Shown here: piece by piece, positions 11,698-22,337 of the stretch
Layout of the letters: every line of letters begins with the position of its first letter
How positions within the stretch are numbered: the stretch's first letter is position 1
Source: Limnephilus marmoratus
Taxonomy: Eukaryota > Arthropoda > Insecta > Trichoptera > Limnephilidae
Direction: 5' to 3'
Assembly (NCBI GenBank): GCA_917880885.1
Contig: OU862919.1
Location: forward strand, 10,620,001-10,684,000
DNA length: 64,000 bases
The notes under the pieces: model-generated
What the model saw: the letters and a program-made list of their open reading frames with translations, nothing else
What the model was told of the DNA's origin: nothing
The model's database searches: none
Program-made: the position numbers and the translations under genes

Positions 11698-12275
11698 TTA
11701 AGGCGACTCCTAAAATAATTCATAATCTTCTCTTTCGTAGATGGCATGTAAATACAATTTTTACAAGTAATGCTTTAAAATATCAAGAAGAATTATTTGT
11801 TACCGATTATATGAATATTAAATTAGTTTTGTCCATAAACTTAAGGCTCCGCAATCGGGCTCGAAAAGAAGAAGATGGAGAGATACGAAATTACGAATGT
11901 TAGAGGAGAGCGCTAATATTTACAGCGACAAAATCGATGCGAAAATTGCGAAAATGTTTAATAAAACACGACTCGTTTAAAATAGAGCAAAGATCTCACG
12001 GGCATTATCTTAAACAGCATTTAAAGAAACACTGTGAATTTTTTCATACATATAACTTGTAAAATTTATTTATTTATTTATTTTGAAATACACGGCACAA
12101 CATGTGCCATTAACATACATGTATATATAAAGTATAGTAGGTATAAAATATAAAGTAAAGAGTACAAAGTAAAAAGTCTTAAGAAAAGAGTAAAAACAAA
12201 AGTTAAAAATATTATAGTAAAAAGTAAAATATAGAAATATAGATATCCTTAAAAAGTACAAGGTTTTATATATAA

Positions 12276-12798
12276 ACTAGCAGACCCGGCCACACGTTGC
12301 TGTGGCTAACGAAACACAACGCCATTACCCAATCTTTATAAAATCCACACCACCCGCTTGCCAGCTGCCCGCTGCCTGAATTGAATATTTGAATTTATCG
12401 ACTTTTCTTAACTACTCGTTTAATAAGCATGTATTATACATATAAACTAATTAACTCGCCACTAATTATACAATGCTTGCTATGCAACACTGGATATTTG
12501 AAAAGGGAAAATCTAATACCTACTTACTCTAGGAAATCTATTTTCCAATTTTTTGCATAGAACGAATTTCAAAAGTGACTATAGTACGGCCCACCAGCCG
12601 TTTTAAATAGCACAAAAATATGTTTTCTTTGAATTTCTCGGCTTTTCTCTAATATAATTTACATGTGTTATACATATAAACATTCCTCTTCAATCACTCT
12701 ATCTATTGGTGAAAACCGTATGAAAATCCGTTACGTAGTTTAAAAGATTAACGCGCACATCCCTTTTGAGCGACTTCATTTTATACTATGTAATGATG
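12276..12798 (-). mobile_element. Helitron-like element
   Basis: On the plus strand it opens with ACTAGCAGACCCGGCCACAC, the reverse complement of a CTAGT terminus with an upstream palindrome (GCCACAGCAACGTGTGGC), and closes at TTATACTATG. A relative in the opposite orientation lies at 27505-27784 (GTGTGGCCGGGTCTGCTAAT). It codes for nothing recognisable. Confidence 0.7.
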
Positions 12799-12887
12799 AT
12801 GATGATGATGAAATGATGATAATGATGATGATAATGATGATGATAATGATGATGATAATGATGATGATGATGATGATAATGATGATA

Positions 12888-12921
<34 letters not shown>
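12787..12921 (+). repeat. (GAT)n microsatellite
   Basis: About 130 bp of ATG/GAT units with regular GATAAT interruptions. It begins at the 5' end of the Helitron. Confidence 0.9.
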
Positions 12922-12923
<2 letters not shown>

Positions 12924-12929
12924 ATAAAA

Positions 12930-13385
12930 ATTAATAAATATAAAAAGTTATAAAAGTAAGAAATCCTTTTAGGAGTAAAACAAAAAATTATAAAAAGTAA
13001 AAATAATTAATAGGTAGATATCATGGATTATGTCAACTTGATGTCAACGATGTGAACCTTTGACCAAGTATATGTGAACCGATATGATAAATTTTACAAG
13101 TAGGTACCTGTGATTTTTAAGGTATTCATTAATTTTAGAAATATAAGATATCTTTGAAAGGTAGAAAGTGTTAAATATAAATTATAAAAATTAAAGTTAT
13201 AAAATATAAAAAAAGTTATAAAAGTAAGAAATCCTCTTAGAAGCATGAAAATTTTTTTTTATAAAAAGTAAAATAATTAATAGGTAATCATGGATTATGT
13301 CAACTTGATGTCAACGACGCCGATATGATAAATTTTACAAGTAGGTACCTGTGATTTCTAGGGTATTCATTAATTTGGTAGGCAT
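12930..13385 (+). repeat. Tandem duplication, two ~230-bp units
   Basis: AAGTTATAAAAGTAAGAAAT, ATGGATTATGTCAACTTGAT and AAATTTTACAAGTAGGTACC each occur twice, about 245 bp apart. The duplication is local, within the LINE 3' region. Confidence 0.8.
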
Positions 13386-13661
13386 ATTATGTTTACCTGA
13401 TGTATTGTGTTTACGTAGTTCTAGCAGACAAATTTAGTTTGATGCATCTTTTGTATGAGGCCAGGTTACCGGCGGCGTGATCGATATTAGCGTATGCATT
13501 GCCTAAAGTATGCAGGCGATTTATGATTGAATTTTGTCCTGCATTGGTGTTATTATTGTTGCAGTGAAAAGGTGTTTTGAATTGAGTTGGTCTGCAAGGT
13601 ACCTACATGATAATTTATTAACGATACCAATTCAGGGGAATCAAACCAGTTATTCTGTATT

Positions 13662-14459
13662 TTAAATAAAAAATATAAGATCATTAATTATTCTTCTATC
13701 TTTTAACGATAAGAGTCGCATTTTTTGTAAAAGAGAATTATAGTTTATGTCATCAGCGGGAATTCCTAATTTAAAATTAATTGATCTCAGAAATTTGCGT
13801 TGGATTCTTTCAATGGAGTTTGCGTGGCTTTTGTAGAAAGGATTCCATATGGGGGAATTATATTCCAAATGACTCCTAACCAGAGTTGTGTATAGTATTT
13901 TAAATGTATGGATATTTTTGAAATCCTTACATAACCTTAGAATAAAACCCAGCATTTTCATAGCTTTATTAGTTACGATATCAATATGGTTGGTAAATAG
14001 TAGTTTAGTGTCGAAGGTTATTCCGAGGTCCCTTATTACAGGTACTGACAAAAAAATGTGATTGTTAAGTGAATAGTTATATTTGATTGGATTTTTAATT
14101 CTAAAGAAACTCATGATTTGACATTTTTTAATGTTAAGTGTAAATTTGTTAATTGTACACCACTCTGCGAATTTAATAAAATTGGTTTGTAGGGACAAAC
14201 AGTCATACGTATTTTTAATGATTTTATATATTTTCATATCATCGGCAAATAATAATATGTTAACATTAGAGAATATGGAAGTGACATCATTTATAAATAG
14301 TATAAATAATATTGGACCAAGGTGCGAACCCTGAGGCACGCCGCTAGTGGCTTCAAATTCGTAAGACAAGTGTTCTTTAATCCAGACAGTAAGTACACGT
14401 TTTGATAAGTAATTCTTAATCCAACATAATAATTTACCACTTATTCCTAGTTTAGACAA
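13662..14459 (-). pseudogene. Jockey-like reverse transcriptase fragment
   Basis: The 265-residue frame is the C-terminal half of a LINE reverse transcriptase. SGVPQGSHLGPILF at about residues 38-51 and the catalytic FADDMK at about 71-76 are intact. RDLGITFDTKLLF marks the following conserved block, and a thumb-like region with YNSPIWNPFY follows. It starts and stops without the endonuclease or the fingers domain, so it cannot be active. Close relatives in the window are 25546-26278 and 29780-30320. Confidence 0.85.
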
Positions 14460-14964
14460 TTTATTTATAATTTATAATAACTGAAACAAACGTGTTAATA
14501 ATAATTTTTGGAGCATACTTTGCGATTTTTTTCTATCGAGGGAATTTTACATAATTTGCGTTTCGGCGCGGGCAAAGTCTAGATATTATCTCCAAGAATA
14601 ACATATATTTTTAAAGAGCTTTAAAACTTACCGTGTTTAAGGGAAATATGTAATAAATCGGTACAAATCCGGGTTGCGGGCCCTTAATCCAAAACTGTAT
14701 TTGTAAGCCTTTCTTGAAAGATTTGAGTTAGTTTATGGACAAAACTATTTATTCATAGCGCGTGTGTGCGGGCCCAAGCAATTAATTCTTCTTAATATAT
14801 TTTAATGCATACCTAGTAAAAAGCGATTTTCTCCAAAATAATTAAACTCTCGCCATCTGTGAAAGAGTTGATTATGAATTCTTTTAAGTATCACCTTAAT
14901 TTAAACCGTACTTGAAGTGCTCTTTTTTAATTATGATAAATTGAATAATTTGTGAGTTCGCAAA

Positions 14965-15262
14965 CTCGGTCTTGGCACACAGTCTTTGCCTCACTCACAT
15001 TCATACATCGTCCAATACATACTCTTCTATTATTGTGACTTTTGGCATTGCCCGACTTAAATATCTGATTCACTTAATCATGCCATGTCTTCCTCGGGCG
15101 TCCCCGACTTTTTCTTCCATTCACATTTTCGTCATATATTCTTCTCCCAATATTTTCTTCTTTCATTCGCCCTACACGTCCAAACCACCTGAGGGTGGGT
15201 CCACATTTATCACACGATCATACATGGTTTTACCACACTTCTGCGTCAGGGATCTCAGGATA
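14965..15262 (-). pseudogene. RTE-like LINE 3' fragment
   Basis: Reverse-strand sequence matches the C-terminal part of the element at 46700-47595 (plus-strand words ACTCGGTCTTGGCACACA, CATTCATACATCGTC, TTCCTCGGGCGTCCCCGACT). The coding frame is broken and the 3' terminus with its GTTA tail is missing. Confidence 0.75.
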
Positions 15263-15284
15263 AAAGTACTAGGTACCTACATAA

Positions 15285-15785
15285 TAAAGGTACCAACACA
15301 CTGCGCTATGAACTCAAAGCGTTTTTTGGGCATGGCGTACATCACCATATCGCTCGCCATTCAGTCTTACACAGACCTGTTATATCAGACGGAGGATATG
15401 TTATAAGTGTGGGCGTGGCGATGATGATATGCCGTGATCTGATAGCAAGGCGATATTTGAAAATGATGCGACCCCCTCTCCTGTCTACTGCATCATCAAT
15501 TAGCTGTCGTGGACGTGGATACGCGGCTGTCAGCTGTTAAGGTGACATTCCCTTTACAAGCACATGCTAAGGAAGGGCGGGGGGGGGGGGGGGCACGGAA
15601 TACCATTTCTTTGTACAGGATCTGTCATCTTTACGGCCATGTAACCACAGCAGCTTCTGATAGATCTGACCTCATCTCCTGCCTTAGGAAGAGAAAGAAC
15701 TGGTGTGACAATAACATATAAACTGTATGGGCCACGCCCAAAGACGCTTTACACATATAGCGTGGTCTGTCACAGGCATGAAAGA
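15285..15785. mobile_element. Possible foldback element
   Basis: GCGCTATGAACTCAAAGCG and TTTGGGCATGGCGTAC at the left are mirrored on the other strand near 15728-15775 (CGCTATATGTGTAAAGCGTC, TTTGGGCGTGGC). A run of twelve G lies inside near 15581. No second copy supports the ends. Confidence 0.45.
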
Positions 15786-15954
15786 TGAGAGAGTGAGATA
15801 CAAATACTCTTTAAATAATCTAAATATTTTTTCTCATCGAACATGAAGAACGGCAGACAATTTTTTTTCACAATATTCTCTGCACTCTTTGTCACTGTAA
15901 TTTTTTTTTGCCTCGTGAAATCGAACCCGATTCGAAGTGTTACATTTTAAATTG

Positions 15955-16201
15955 GATGAAGTCACCATAGACCACCATTCAGAATTGAAACGTTGCTTGA
16001 AAATGGCTTTAGCCGTGTTTAGTGACCAGATCTGAATAGCCAGGTACTTCCCAACCTTCCTCTTCCCCACCTCCTTCCCATCCCCACTACCTTCAGCCTC
16101 ACAACATACCCCGATTGGGGATGCCATAGTCTCACTGGCTCCAGACGGGAGCAGTTGAGATTCTTGTGCGGTATTCACTGTAAAAAAAAAAAAAAAAAAA
16201 A
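15955..16201 (+). repeat. SINE-C body copy
   Basis: The stretch goes from CAGAATTGAAACGTTGCTTG through CCAGATCTGAATAGCCAGGT, a pyrimidine-rich middle, and GGGGATGCCATAGTCTCACT to an uninterrupted tail of about 20 A. The long clean tail suggests a young insertion. The tRNA-like head seen at 59455-59866 and 63397-63770 is absent. Confidence 0.8.
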
Positions 16202-16249
16202 GTTGTCTATTATATCTTCATAGATAGTGTACAAGGCTATTGTACCTGC

Positions 16250-16580
16250 GCTACGTTTGGTGACTTAGTTGGGGTGACCAGATTGATGGGGTGAAGTTTT
16301 TCCGGATCTTGGCAGCGGACACATCTACCCGCCCACCAACTGTGTGGCAGGCCGGATCGGGAGAGACTGGTTGAGGAAGACCTTTTGACCTCTCCAGCAG
16401 GACACTGTCGCAACATCGCCTTGGGAGGAATAGATTCATATATCCATCACTCCTGGACACACTGAGCCCCAGATTCCTACCCACCCCTCATACCCTTTTC
16501 TTTCCCTAAAAATACCCTCCACACAGCAACCCCAAAGATGAAATATTGTTAACTGGGCTCTCTGTGTAGGGCTGGTATAA
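16250..16580 (+). repeat. SINE-A copy
   Basis: It extends from CGCTACGTTTGGTGACTTAG through CTCCAGCAGGACACTGTCG to CTCCACACAGCAACCCCAAA and a diverged end. The first ~75 bp are missing. Confidence 0.75.
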
Positions 16581-17495
16581 AAATGCTATTGATGATAAAT
16601 ACTTCGATTATGTATCTACATAATGATTTCTAAATTAAAAATTCAGCAAATATTTCAGAAATAAACTCAAAATTAAGATTTTTATCTGGCTGTACGTGTA
16701 GCAAAATCACTATGTTAAAAAGTCTAAAATTCTTCCGGGAAAAGTTTAAAAAATATTTTCCACTTTTCCACGCTTAACATCTGTATGGAAATACGTACAA
16801 TACAGCGGTAATTACGAAATATGCATGAGAAAGAATTTTAATATTACGAACAAAATATTCTGAAAAGTGAGGCTTTTAGTTTCTAGTTATATTTTTTTTT
16901 CTTTGCTGCGAAACCCGCATAATATTCCTGGTATTTGAAGCAGAGTATTATCATAAACAAGCATTATTTATACATTAAACGTGTTACTAATAAATGTGTT
17001 TTAAGTTTTACCCAACTTATGGTGATGGTTGCTTATCAGTTGTGCAAAATTTAGAACACAAGGCTTGTCGGTAAGGAGTAAATGTCAATGTGTGGTAGTT
17101 TATATGAGCGTTGTTTAAAAACCATTTGTTCCATAAATAAAATACAATACAAACTTATGTAGGTGTACTTTTAGTATATAAACGCCCGGGTTACTGGCAC
17201 TGAAACATAAATATAATATTATTGAAACCACTCATTTTACGCACCAAATTTCCTTATAAAATATTCTGAAATCTCATTTTCTATTATGATCATACGTACC
17301 CAGGTGTCAGGGATGCAGTTGCCTCACTTTAACCAGTGTTTATTGATATTTGTACCGGACGTGAATTTGAATAATAATTTCTGTATTAATGAATAAATCG
17401 ACTGCCGGGGTCAAGCAGATCCAAATTAATAAAAAACAAAACTTGACCCCTTCACCCCTTCACCCCTCCATCCACTGTTGTACATACCTACACCC
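16581..17495. other. No gene recognised
   Basis: AT-rich sequence without shared repeats or coding similarity. Confidence 0.35.
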
Positions 17496-17499
17496 CTTT

Positions 17500-18397
17500 T
17501 TATTTATTTTTTTTATTTTTTTTTATTTATTAACCAATACATATAATATACAATTAACCAATATATATAATATATAATATTAGTTGTAACAATACCTCCC
17601 TAATTGAGAAATTCTCGTGTTTAGAGAGGGAGCACTATCAGATTGATAGTACTATATGTGCATACTTAACAGTTGATACAAATTGGATTTATGTAGATCA
17701 ATTTTTTTATACATAATGAATAATAATGCCATCGCATTTTTTGTACATAATGGAAAAATTTTATACATAATGAAAATATAAGTTGGCATTTTTTTGTACA
17801 TAATGAAACATAATGTGAATTTTCATACATAGAGAAAATATTAGTTGGCATTAAAATGTTTTTTAAGTTTTTGTTTAAAAAAATCATAATTCCTTTCGGG
17901 TTGTATTTCTTTAGGGAGTCCGTTAAAGAATTTTATGGCTGAGTATGTGTAATGATGTTGGGCTGTTGTTGTATTAAGTTTAGGGATTATTATTTGTCCT
18001 AAGGTTCTCGGCCTGGTGCTAAATGACTTTGTTGTTAGTTTATCTTTGTGGATTTGAAGTAATGCATTTTTTGATAAATTTTATTTTTATCTTTAAATTC
18101 ATCGAATAATTTTTGGGTTGAATAGTCTAATTGTTTCTTTAGAATAATTTTGATGAGTCTTCTATGTACTATTTCAAGTGGGGTTAAATTGGTTTTATAC
18201 GCTCTTCCCCAGCCTATTATTCCGTATTGTAGAATTGATTGGGCTAATGCATAGTAAACCTTTAGTAGCATAGATTTATGTAGGATATTTCTTAGTTTGA
18301 GGAATATGTAATAAAGTTTACGCATTCTGTTTACAGTTTGTGCAATATGTTCTGTCCATTTAACATGTTGATCTATAATTATTTTGTTACTTTGCAT
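17500..18397 (-). pseudogene. LINE 3' end (family of 35836-38975)
   Basis: Minus-strand translation of 18035-18397 gives KVYYALAQSILQYG, IGWGRAYKTNLTPLE and HRRLIKIILKK, closely matching the C-terminal part of the LINE at 36167-36718. A second frame nearer 17880 continues with PKLNTTTAQHHYTYSAIKFF. The two frames need a frameshift. The 3' region (17700-17850) repeats TACATAATGAAA-like units. Plus-strand TTTATTTATT runs near 17503-17540 are its A-rich tail. Confidence 0.75.
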
Positions 18398-18690
18398 AAA
18401 ATTGTAATTTGTGCAAAAACCTTACCCTTTTTACCGTTGCACAAATCAATTTGTGCAAAACGATCTGTGTACGTACCTACACCCATTTTATGCAAAGCCT
18501 TATGATCTTGTACAAACCTACAACTCTTTTTTCTTTGCGCACGTTCAATCTGTGCAAAGCCGTTCCTCTACAAACATTTTCACAGGTCCAACTTTAAAGT
18601 CTACCTCCGTTATTTATATTTGCACAAATTCAATTGTGCAAAATCATGTTTTTATCATTATGCACAAAAAATCGAATCTGTGCAATTGTG
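18398..18690. repeat. Cluster of TTTGTGCAAA-type words
   Basis: About a dozen variants of TTTGTGCAAA or TTTGCACAAA on both strands occur in under 300 bp (for example TTTGTGCAAAAC, GTTGCACAAATC, TTTATGCAAAGCC, CTGTGCAAAGCC, TTTGCACAAATT). The spacing is irregular. No known element is recognised. Confidence 0.55.
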
Positions 18691-18714
18691 TGTATGTAAA
18701 CTTGAAAAATACTG

Positions 18715-19275
18715 TATAGGCCCGCAGATACTTCAATAGTACACAACTGCTGACCCTGTACAAATCGCAAGTGCGCCCCACTGTGGAATGTGGCAGCCAT
18801 CTCTGGTCTGAAACCCCAAAATACCTGAAAAAAAAACTCCCCCATATGTACGGAAACGGGTTGTCCGTTTGAGAGATTCAATCTTTAGAGGATTGCAATC
18901 TTTAGAGCACGGGCGTTAGGTAGACACGCTGGCCTTGTTCTGCCGGTATTACATTGGAAGATGCTCTATTACTATTGACTAGCGTTATTTAACCCTTTGG
19001 CACCGATGCACAGTCGGGAAACACGACAAACGCGCGCCTATCACGTATGTACATATATGGTTGACATTTGTCAGATGAAAAAGGGGCGCTTTTACGATTC
19101 GTTCGGCTGTGGAATGATTTTCCGGCCTCCGGTGTTTCTCCGGTCTCTTTAAGACTCATGTTCACACATTCCTCTCCTCAAAAAAGACCCTCAACACAGC
19201 ATCTCCAAAGATGCTGTAGGCCCCTTAAAAATTATTTTCCTAAGGGCCTTTTGTAGGTTATGTAAAAAAAAACTT
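18715..19275 (+). pseudogene. LINE C-terminal fragment sharing SINE-A's tail
   Basis: Broken frames give LWNVAAISGLKP, VRKRVVRLRDSIF and VDTLALFCRYYIGRCS, the pattern of the region after the reverse transcriptase in several insect LINEs. The fragment then continues into CACAGCATCTCCAAAGATG and an A tail, which is the SINE-A 3' end. Frameshifts and stops are frequent. MITE E is inserted directly after the tail. Confidence 0.65.
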
Positions 19276-19277
19276 AA

Positions 19278-19715
19278 GGTTAAACGTCACGTACGTTATA
19301 ATCTACGCATTCATAGATGGCGCCAATCAAATTATTTTAGGTTTTTAATACTTTTTGCACGTTACACTTTAAAATATTAAGGTAAATTAATTGTTTGCGC
19401 CCGTACATATTTAATATGAATATAAATAAATAGTTTTGTCCATAAACAAAGCCAAATCTAACAAGAAAGGCTGAAAAATACAATATTGGATTGAGTCACC
19501 GATACAAAATTGAATTTTTCAGCCTTTCTTGAAAGATTTGGGTTTTTTTTATGGACAAAATTATTTATTTACATTCATATTAAATATGTACAGGCGCAAA
19601 CAATTAATTTACCTTAATATTTTAAAGCCTAACGTGCAAAAAGTATTAAAACCTAGAATAATTTGATTGACGCCATCTGTGAACACGTAGATTATAACGT
19701 ACGTGACGTTTAACC
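19278..19715. mobile_element. MITE E, complete, with TTAA flanks
   Basis: The ends GGTTAAACGTCACGTACGTT and AACGTACGTGACGTTTAACC are perfect inverted repeats, flanked by TTAA at 19274-19277 and 19716-19719. Almost the whole 438 bp folds on itself (arms of about 200 bp, with TTTTGTCCATAA and TTATGGACAAAA inside). TTAA duplication is the hallmark of piggyBac-type transposition. No coding sequence is present. Confidence 0.9.
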
Positions 19716-19719
19716 TTAA

Positions 19720-20085
19720 AAAACAAGAAATTCAAGTTTGATTTATAATTTTCATGGGAATTTGTAAACCCTGGTCATTATGTAGACTTCTAAAGAATTA
19801 AATTAAAATACCGTATCGACTGAGAATTTATCGCCCTGTCAATAATTCAGAGTTCGTTTCCTATTTATCGCCTTCATTTTCCAGGTAAAGCAAGCCGAAC
19901 GAACGTGCTCTGACCGGTGGGAATATTTATCCCCGTATTTCCCACATTTCTCTGATATAATACATATCCCCTAGAAAATATAATGTAATGCGGCTTGTGG
20001 GGAACGGGAATTTGAGAAACCCTCATTACGTCCGAGTACCGGATCATTTCCGGAAACGCTTCGAGTCGTTAGGGGTTCTGCTATC
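19720..20085. other. No gene recognised
   Basis: Spacer without supported features. Confidence 0.35.
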
Positions 20086-20372
20086 CCCTATTTCAGGGTT
20101 TCTCAAAGTTTTTCCGCAATGGAACCCTTTCAAAATATAACGGAAATTTGAACGGAACACTTGGCTTATTTTTTTAGGTTGGATAATTCCTAATAGTTAT
20201 TTATTGTTATCAAGTTTAATTTGCAGAACTCCATTTTAATTTTAATTTCTTTCATGTATTCAATATTATTATCATTCAAATAATAAAAACGGTTTATTTA
20301 TAAACAAGTTCTGCTGTGTAATCATTATTACGCGTGACAGCAGCTGTGCGCCTTCCGAAGGCATTATCAAAC

Positions 20373-20858
20373 TTTTTTTTTTTACATTAGCTCCACACAG
20401 GAGGCACCGAGGAAAACAATTTCCCTAGGGGCCTATGTCATCTTTGAGGATGCTGTGTGGAGGGTTTTTTAAGGGAAAGAAAGGAGAAGAAGATATGGGA
20501 AGGAAAAAGGTATGGGTAGGTAAAGGGGTGGGTAGGAATCTGGGGTCAGTGTGGCCAGGAGGAGTGACGGACGTATGAATCTATTCCTCACACTGCGGTG
20601 CAAGGCGAAGGGTCGGGAGAATCCGGCTCGAGAGGTCAAAAGGCCTACCTCAATCAGTTTCCTCCAATCCAGCCCGCCACGCGGTGGTTGAGCAAACATA
20701 TCCGCCACCAAAACCTAGACAAACTTTATCCCATGAACCCGGGCACCCTTGCTAAGTCACCAAACGTAGCGAACCGCTTGGGGTGACCTGTGGCAGGGGT
20801 GTTGGTTGTCCAATAAATGGCTCCCGGGGCGGCGGTACCCATACCCGCCTCCCAAATT
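20373..20858 (-). repeat. SINE-A, full length, antisense
   Basis: The plus strand shows the T run, ACATTAGCTCCACACAGGAG, and at the far end GCGGCGGTACCCATACCCGC then CTCCCAAATT, so both termini of the family are present (about 486 bp). Flanking ATTATCAAAC and CTTATCAAAAC may be its target duplication. Confidence 0.85.
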
Positions 20859-21234
20859 AAAATTGTCTTATAAAGGCCTTCTTATCAAAACAGCTGTTTC
20901 GCCTTCTGTTTCTTAGTAAAAATTAAAAAAAATGTTATTAGGCATATAATTTTTCATTTAACATTTATATTCCATTTTTTGTTAATATATGATAAAAACA
21001 ATAAATAAAGCACCTTGAATAAGTAAAGCACCATGACTGATGATTTAGATGACTTTAATGATTTTGAGTCCGTGAAATGCGTATCTTCTTGACATCAGGC
21101 ACAATACTGGTAAGTTGGATTCTGATATCTCGTGTGGCCTCGAGCCTGTTCCTGCACTTTCGTTGCAGAATCGCATAAATAGATTGTAGAAAATGGAAGT
21201 ACAACAATAATAACCTGATGCGAATTTAGATTTT

Positions 21235-21462
21235 CACGGCCAAAAGTATTTTTGTTATTGGTTTTTGGGGTATTATGCCCTGTTGCGCTACCTCCTTCTT
21301 TAGCCAACGTTTCGGACAGCGTTGCAGTGTCCAGACACATCTGGCCTGATGATGGACACTGCAACGCTGTCCTAAACGTTGGCTCTTTAAAAAAAATCTT
21401 TAAACGAGGTAGCGCAACACGGCATAATACCCCAAAAACCAATAACAAAAATAATAACCTGT
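21235..21462. mobile_element. Foldback F, complete palindrome
   Basis: Arms of about 100 bp are inverted: TTGTTATTGGTTTTTGGGGT at the left and ACCCCAAAAACCAATAACAA at the right, with GTTGCGCTACCTC and AGCCAACGTTTCGGACAGCG mirrored toward the centre. A CTGATGA...TAAAC block lies at 21346-21377. It sits inside the hAT element. Confidence 0.85.
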
Positions 21463-21883
21463 TTTGATAAATTGGGGTACTCTTCTGACAAGCTCGCCCA
21501 GAAATCATTTAAAGGCTGATCTTCTATCTGGAAGTGTCTAGTCCCTGTCTTAAGAACTGTTGGGAAATATTTATAAAAATGATAATTTGTTGTGGATAAA
21601 ACCAGTAGTTTATTAATATAAATTTGTGCATAGTACCTATATTGAATGAAATTCTTCCGATAAATTGTCGCGGAACCCTTATTCAGGATCAGCGGAACAC
21701 TGGTGTTTCGCGGAACACAGTTTGGGAAACTCTGCCCTATTTAATTCTAGACTCTGGAGCCCTGGAGAAATTAATATAACTTATTTATTTATCAGTTTAT
21801 TATCACAGCTGTAAACGCGTTTTAGAACGATGCGTTAATCTTAATAATATTAATTTATAAGGGTTTGCGCCAGTAGTAATTAA

Positions 21884-22199
21884 TCTTACTAATATTATAA
21901 ACGCGAAAGTTTGTATGGATGTATGTGTGTTTGTTACTCTTTCACGCAAAAATTACTGAATGAATTTTAATGAAACTTTACAATAATATAGCTCATTCGT
22001 CAGAATAACATACGGGCTATATACATATAAAGGCAGGGTGAAGGGAAACGGGGGAGGTGGGGTTTGCGAAGAGGGAAGAGATGAGGGAGGGGGAAGGCGG
22101 GGAAGGTGGAAGGGAACGGGGACGCACGGGAAAGGACATGCAGGGAGAATCAATTTATTTCTTTGAATGGCATTGCAACGCATGCCGGGGACCAGCTAG
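21884..22199 (+). mobile_element. Helitron-like element with purine tract
   Basis: It begins TCTTACTAATATTATAAACG and ends CATGCCGGGGACCAGCTAG followed by T, the usual non-autonomous Helitron ends in Lepidoptera (TC at 5', CTAG at 3', palindrome before the end). A G-rich tract lies at about 22036-22140. No coding sequence is present. Confidence 0.8.
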
Positions 22200-22261
22200 T
22201 AATTAATAACAGCGAATTGTTCACACGTAATTTGTATTGTAATATGTACTGTGAGAGTATA

Positions 22262-22337
22262 GGTACCGCCGCCCAAAGAACCATCTATTGGATAACCAAC
22301 ACCTCTGCCGTATTTCACCCCAAGTAAATTAGCAGGG
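22262..22337 (+). repeat. SINE-A head fragment
   Basis: GTACCGCCGCCCAAAGAACC to TTAGCAGGGGTG is the first part of SINE-A. It is immediately followed by another, longer SINE-A that restarts at the same head position. Confidence 0.75.

Larger units (their letters stand above)
12066..14475 (-). mobile_element. 5'-truncated jockey-like LINE inserted in a TTAA element
   Basis: On the minus strand the insert ends in an (AAAT)n tail (plus-strand TTTATTTATTTATTTATTTT at 12065). It contains a reverse transcriptase remnant at 13662-14459 and breaks off just upstream of it, which is typical 5' truncation. Its long 3' region has been enlarged by a Helitron, a (GAT)n microsatellite and a tandem duplication. 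Confidence 0.7.
11845..14683 (+). mobile_element. TTAA-flanked non-autonomous element, copy 1
   Basis: It begins GGCTCCGCAATCGGG after TTAA (11841-11844) and ends GGGTTGCGGGCCC before TTAA (14684-14687), so the ends are imperfectly inverted (GG..C.GCAA.C). Its two halves (AGATACGAAATTACGAATGT; CATACTTTGCGATTTTTTTC) match a second copy at 25177-26334. A LINE at about 12066-14475 interrupts it. It has no recognisable transposase. Confidence 0.75.
11702..14895. mobile_element. MITE E-type element split by a nested insertion
   Basis: Its left end GGCGACTCCTAAAATAATTC follows TTAA (11698-11701). The right end, read in reverse, is GGTGATACTTAAAAGAATTC and precedes TTAA (14896-14899). The arms TTTTGTCCATAA (left) and TTATGGACAAAACTATTTAT (right) are as in other MITE E copies. 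The element's centre holds a second TTAA element, and that holds a LINE. TTAA duplications suggest a piggyBac-type enzyme. Confidence 0.75.
20094..21734. mobile_element. hAT element remnant with perfect 8-bp TSD
   Basis: The left end CAGGGTTTCTCAAAG and the right end read in reverse, CAGAGTTTCCCAAACTGTGT, are inverted. The 8-bp sequence CCCTATTT directly flanks both ends (20086-20093 and 21735-21742). Near 21032 a short acidic frame, MTDDLDDFNDF, may be a leftover. SINE-A (20373-20858) and foldback F (21235-21462) are inserted inside. No transposase domain remains. Confidence 0.85.

Noticed and set aside
14972..15406. 144-residue plus-strand open frame
   Set aside because: It is the antisense of another RTE-like LINE fragment and then runs into unrelated DNA.
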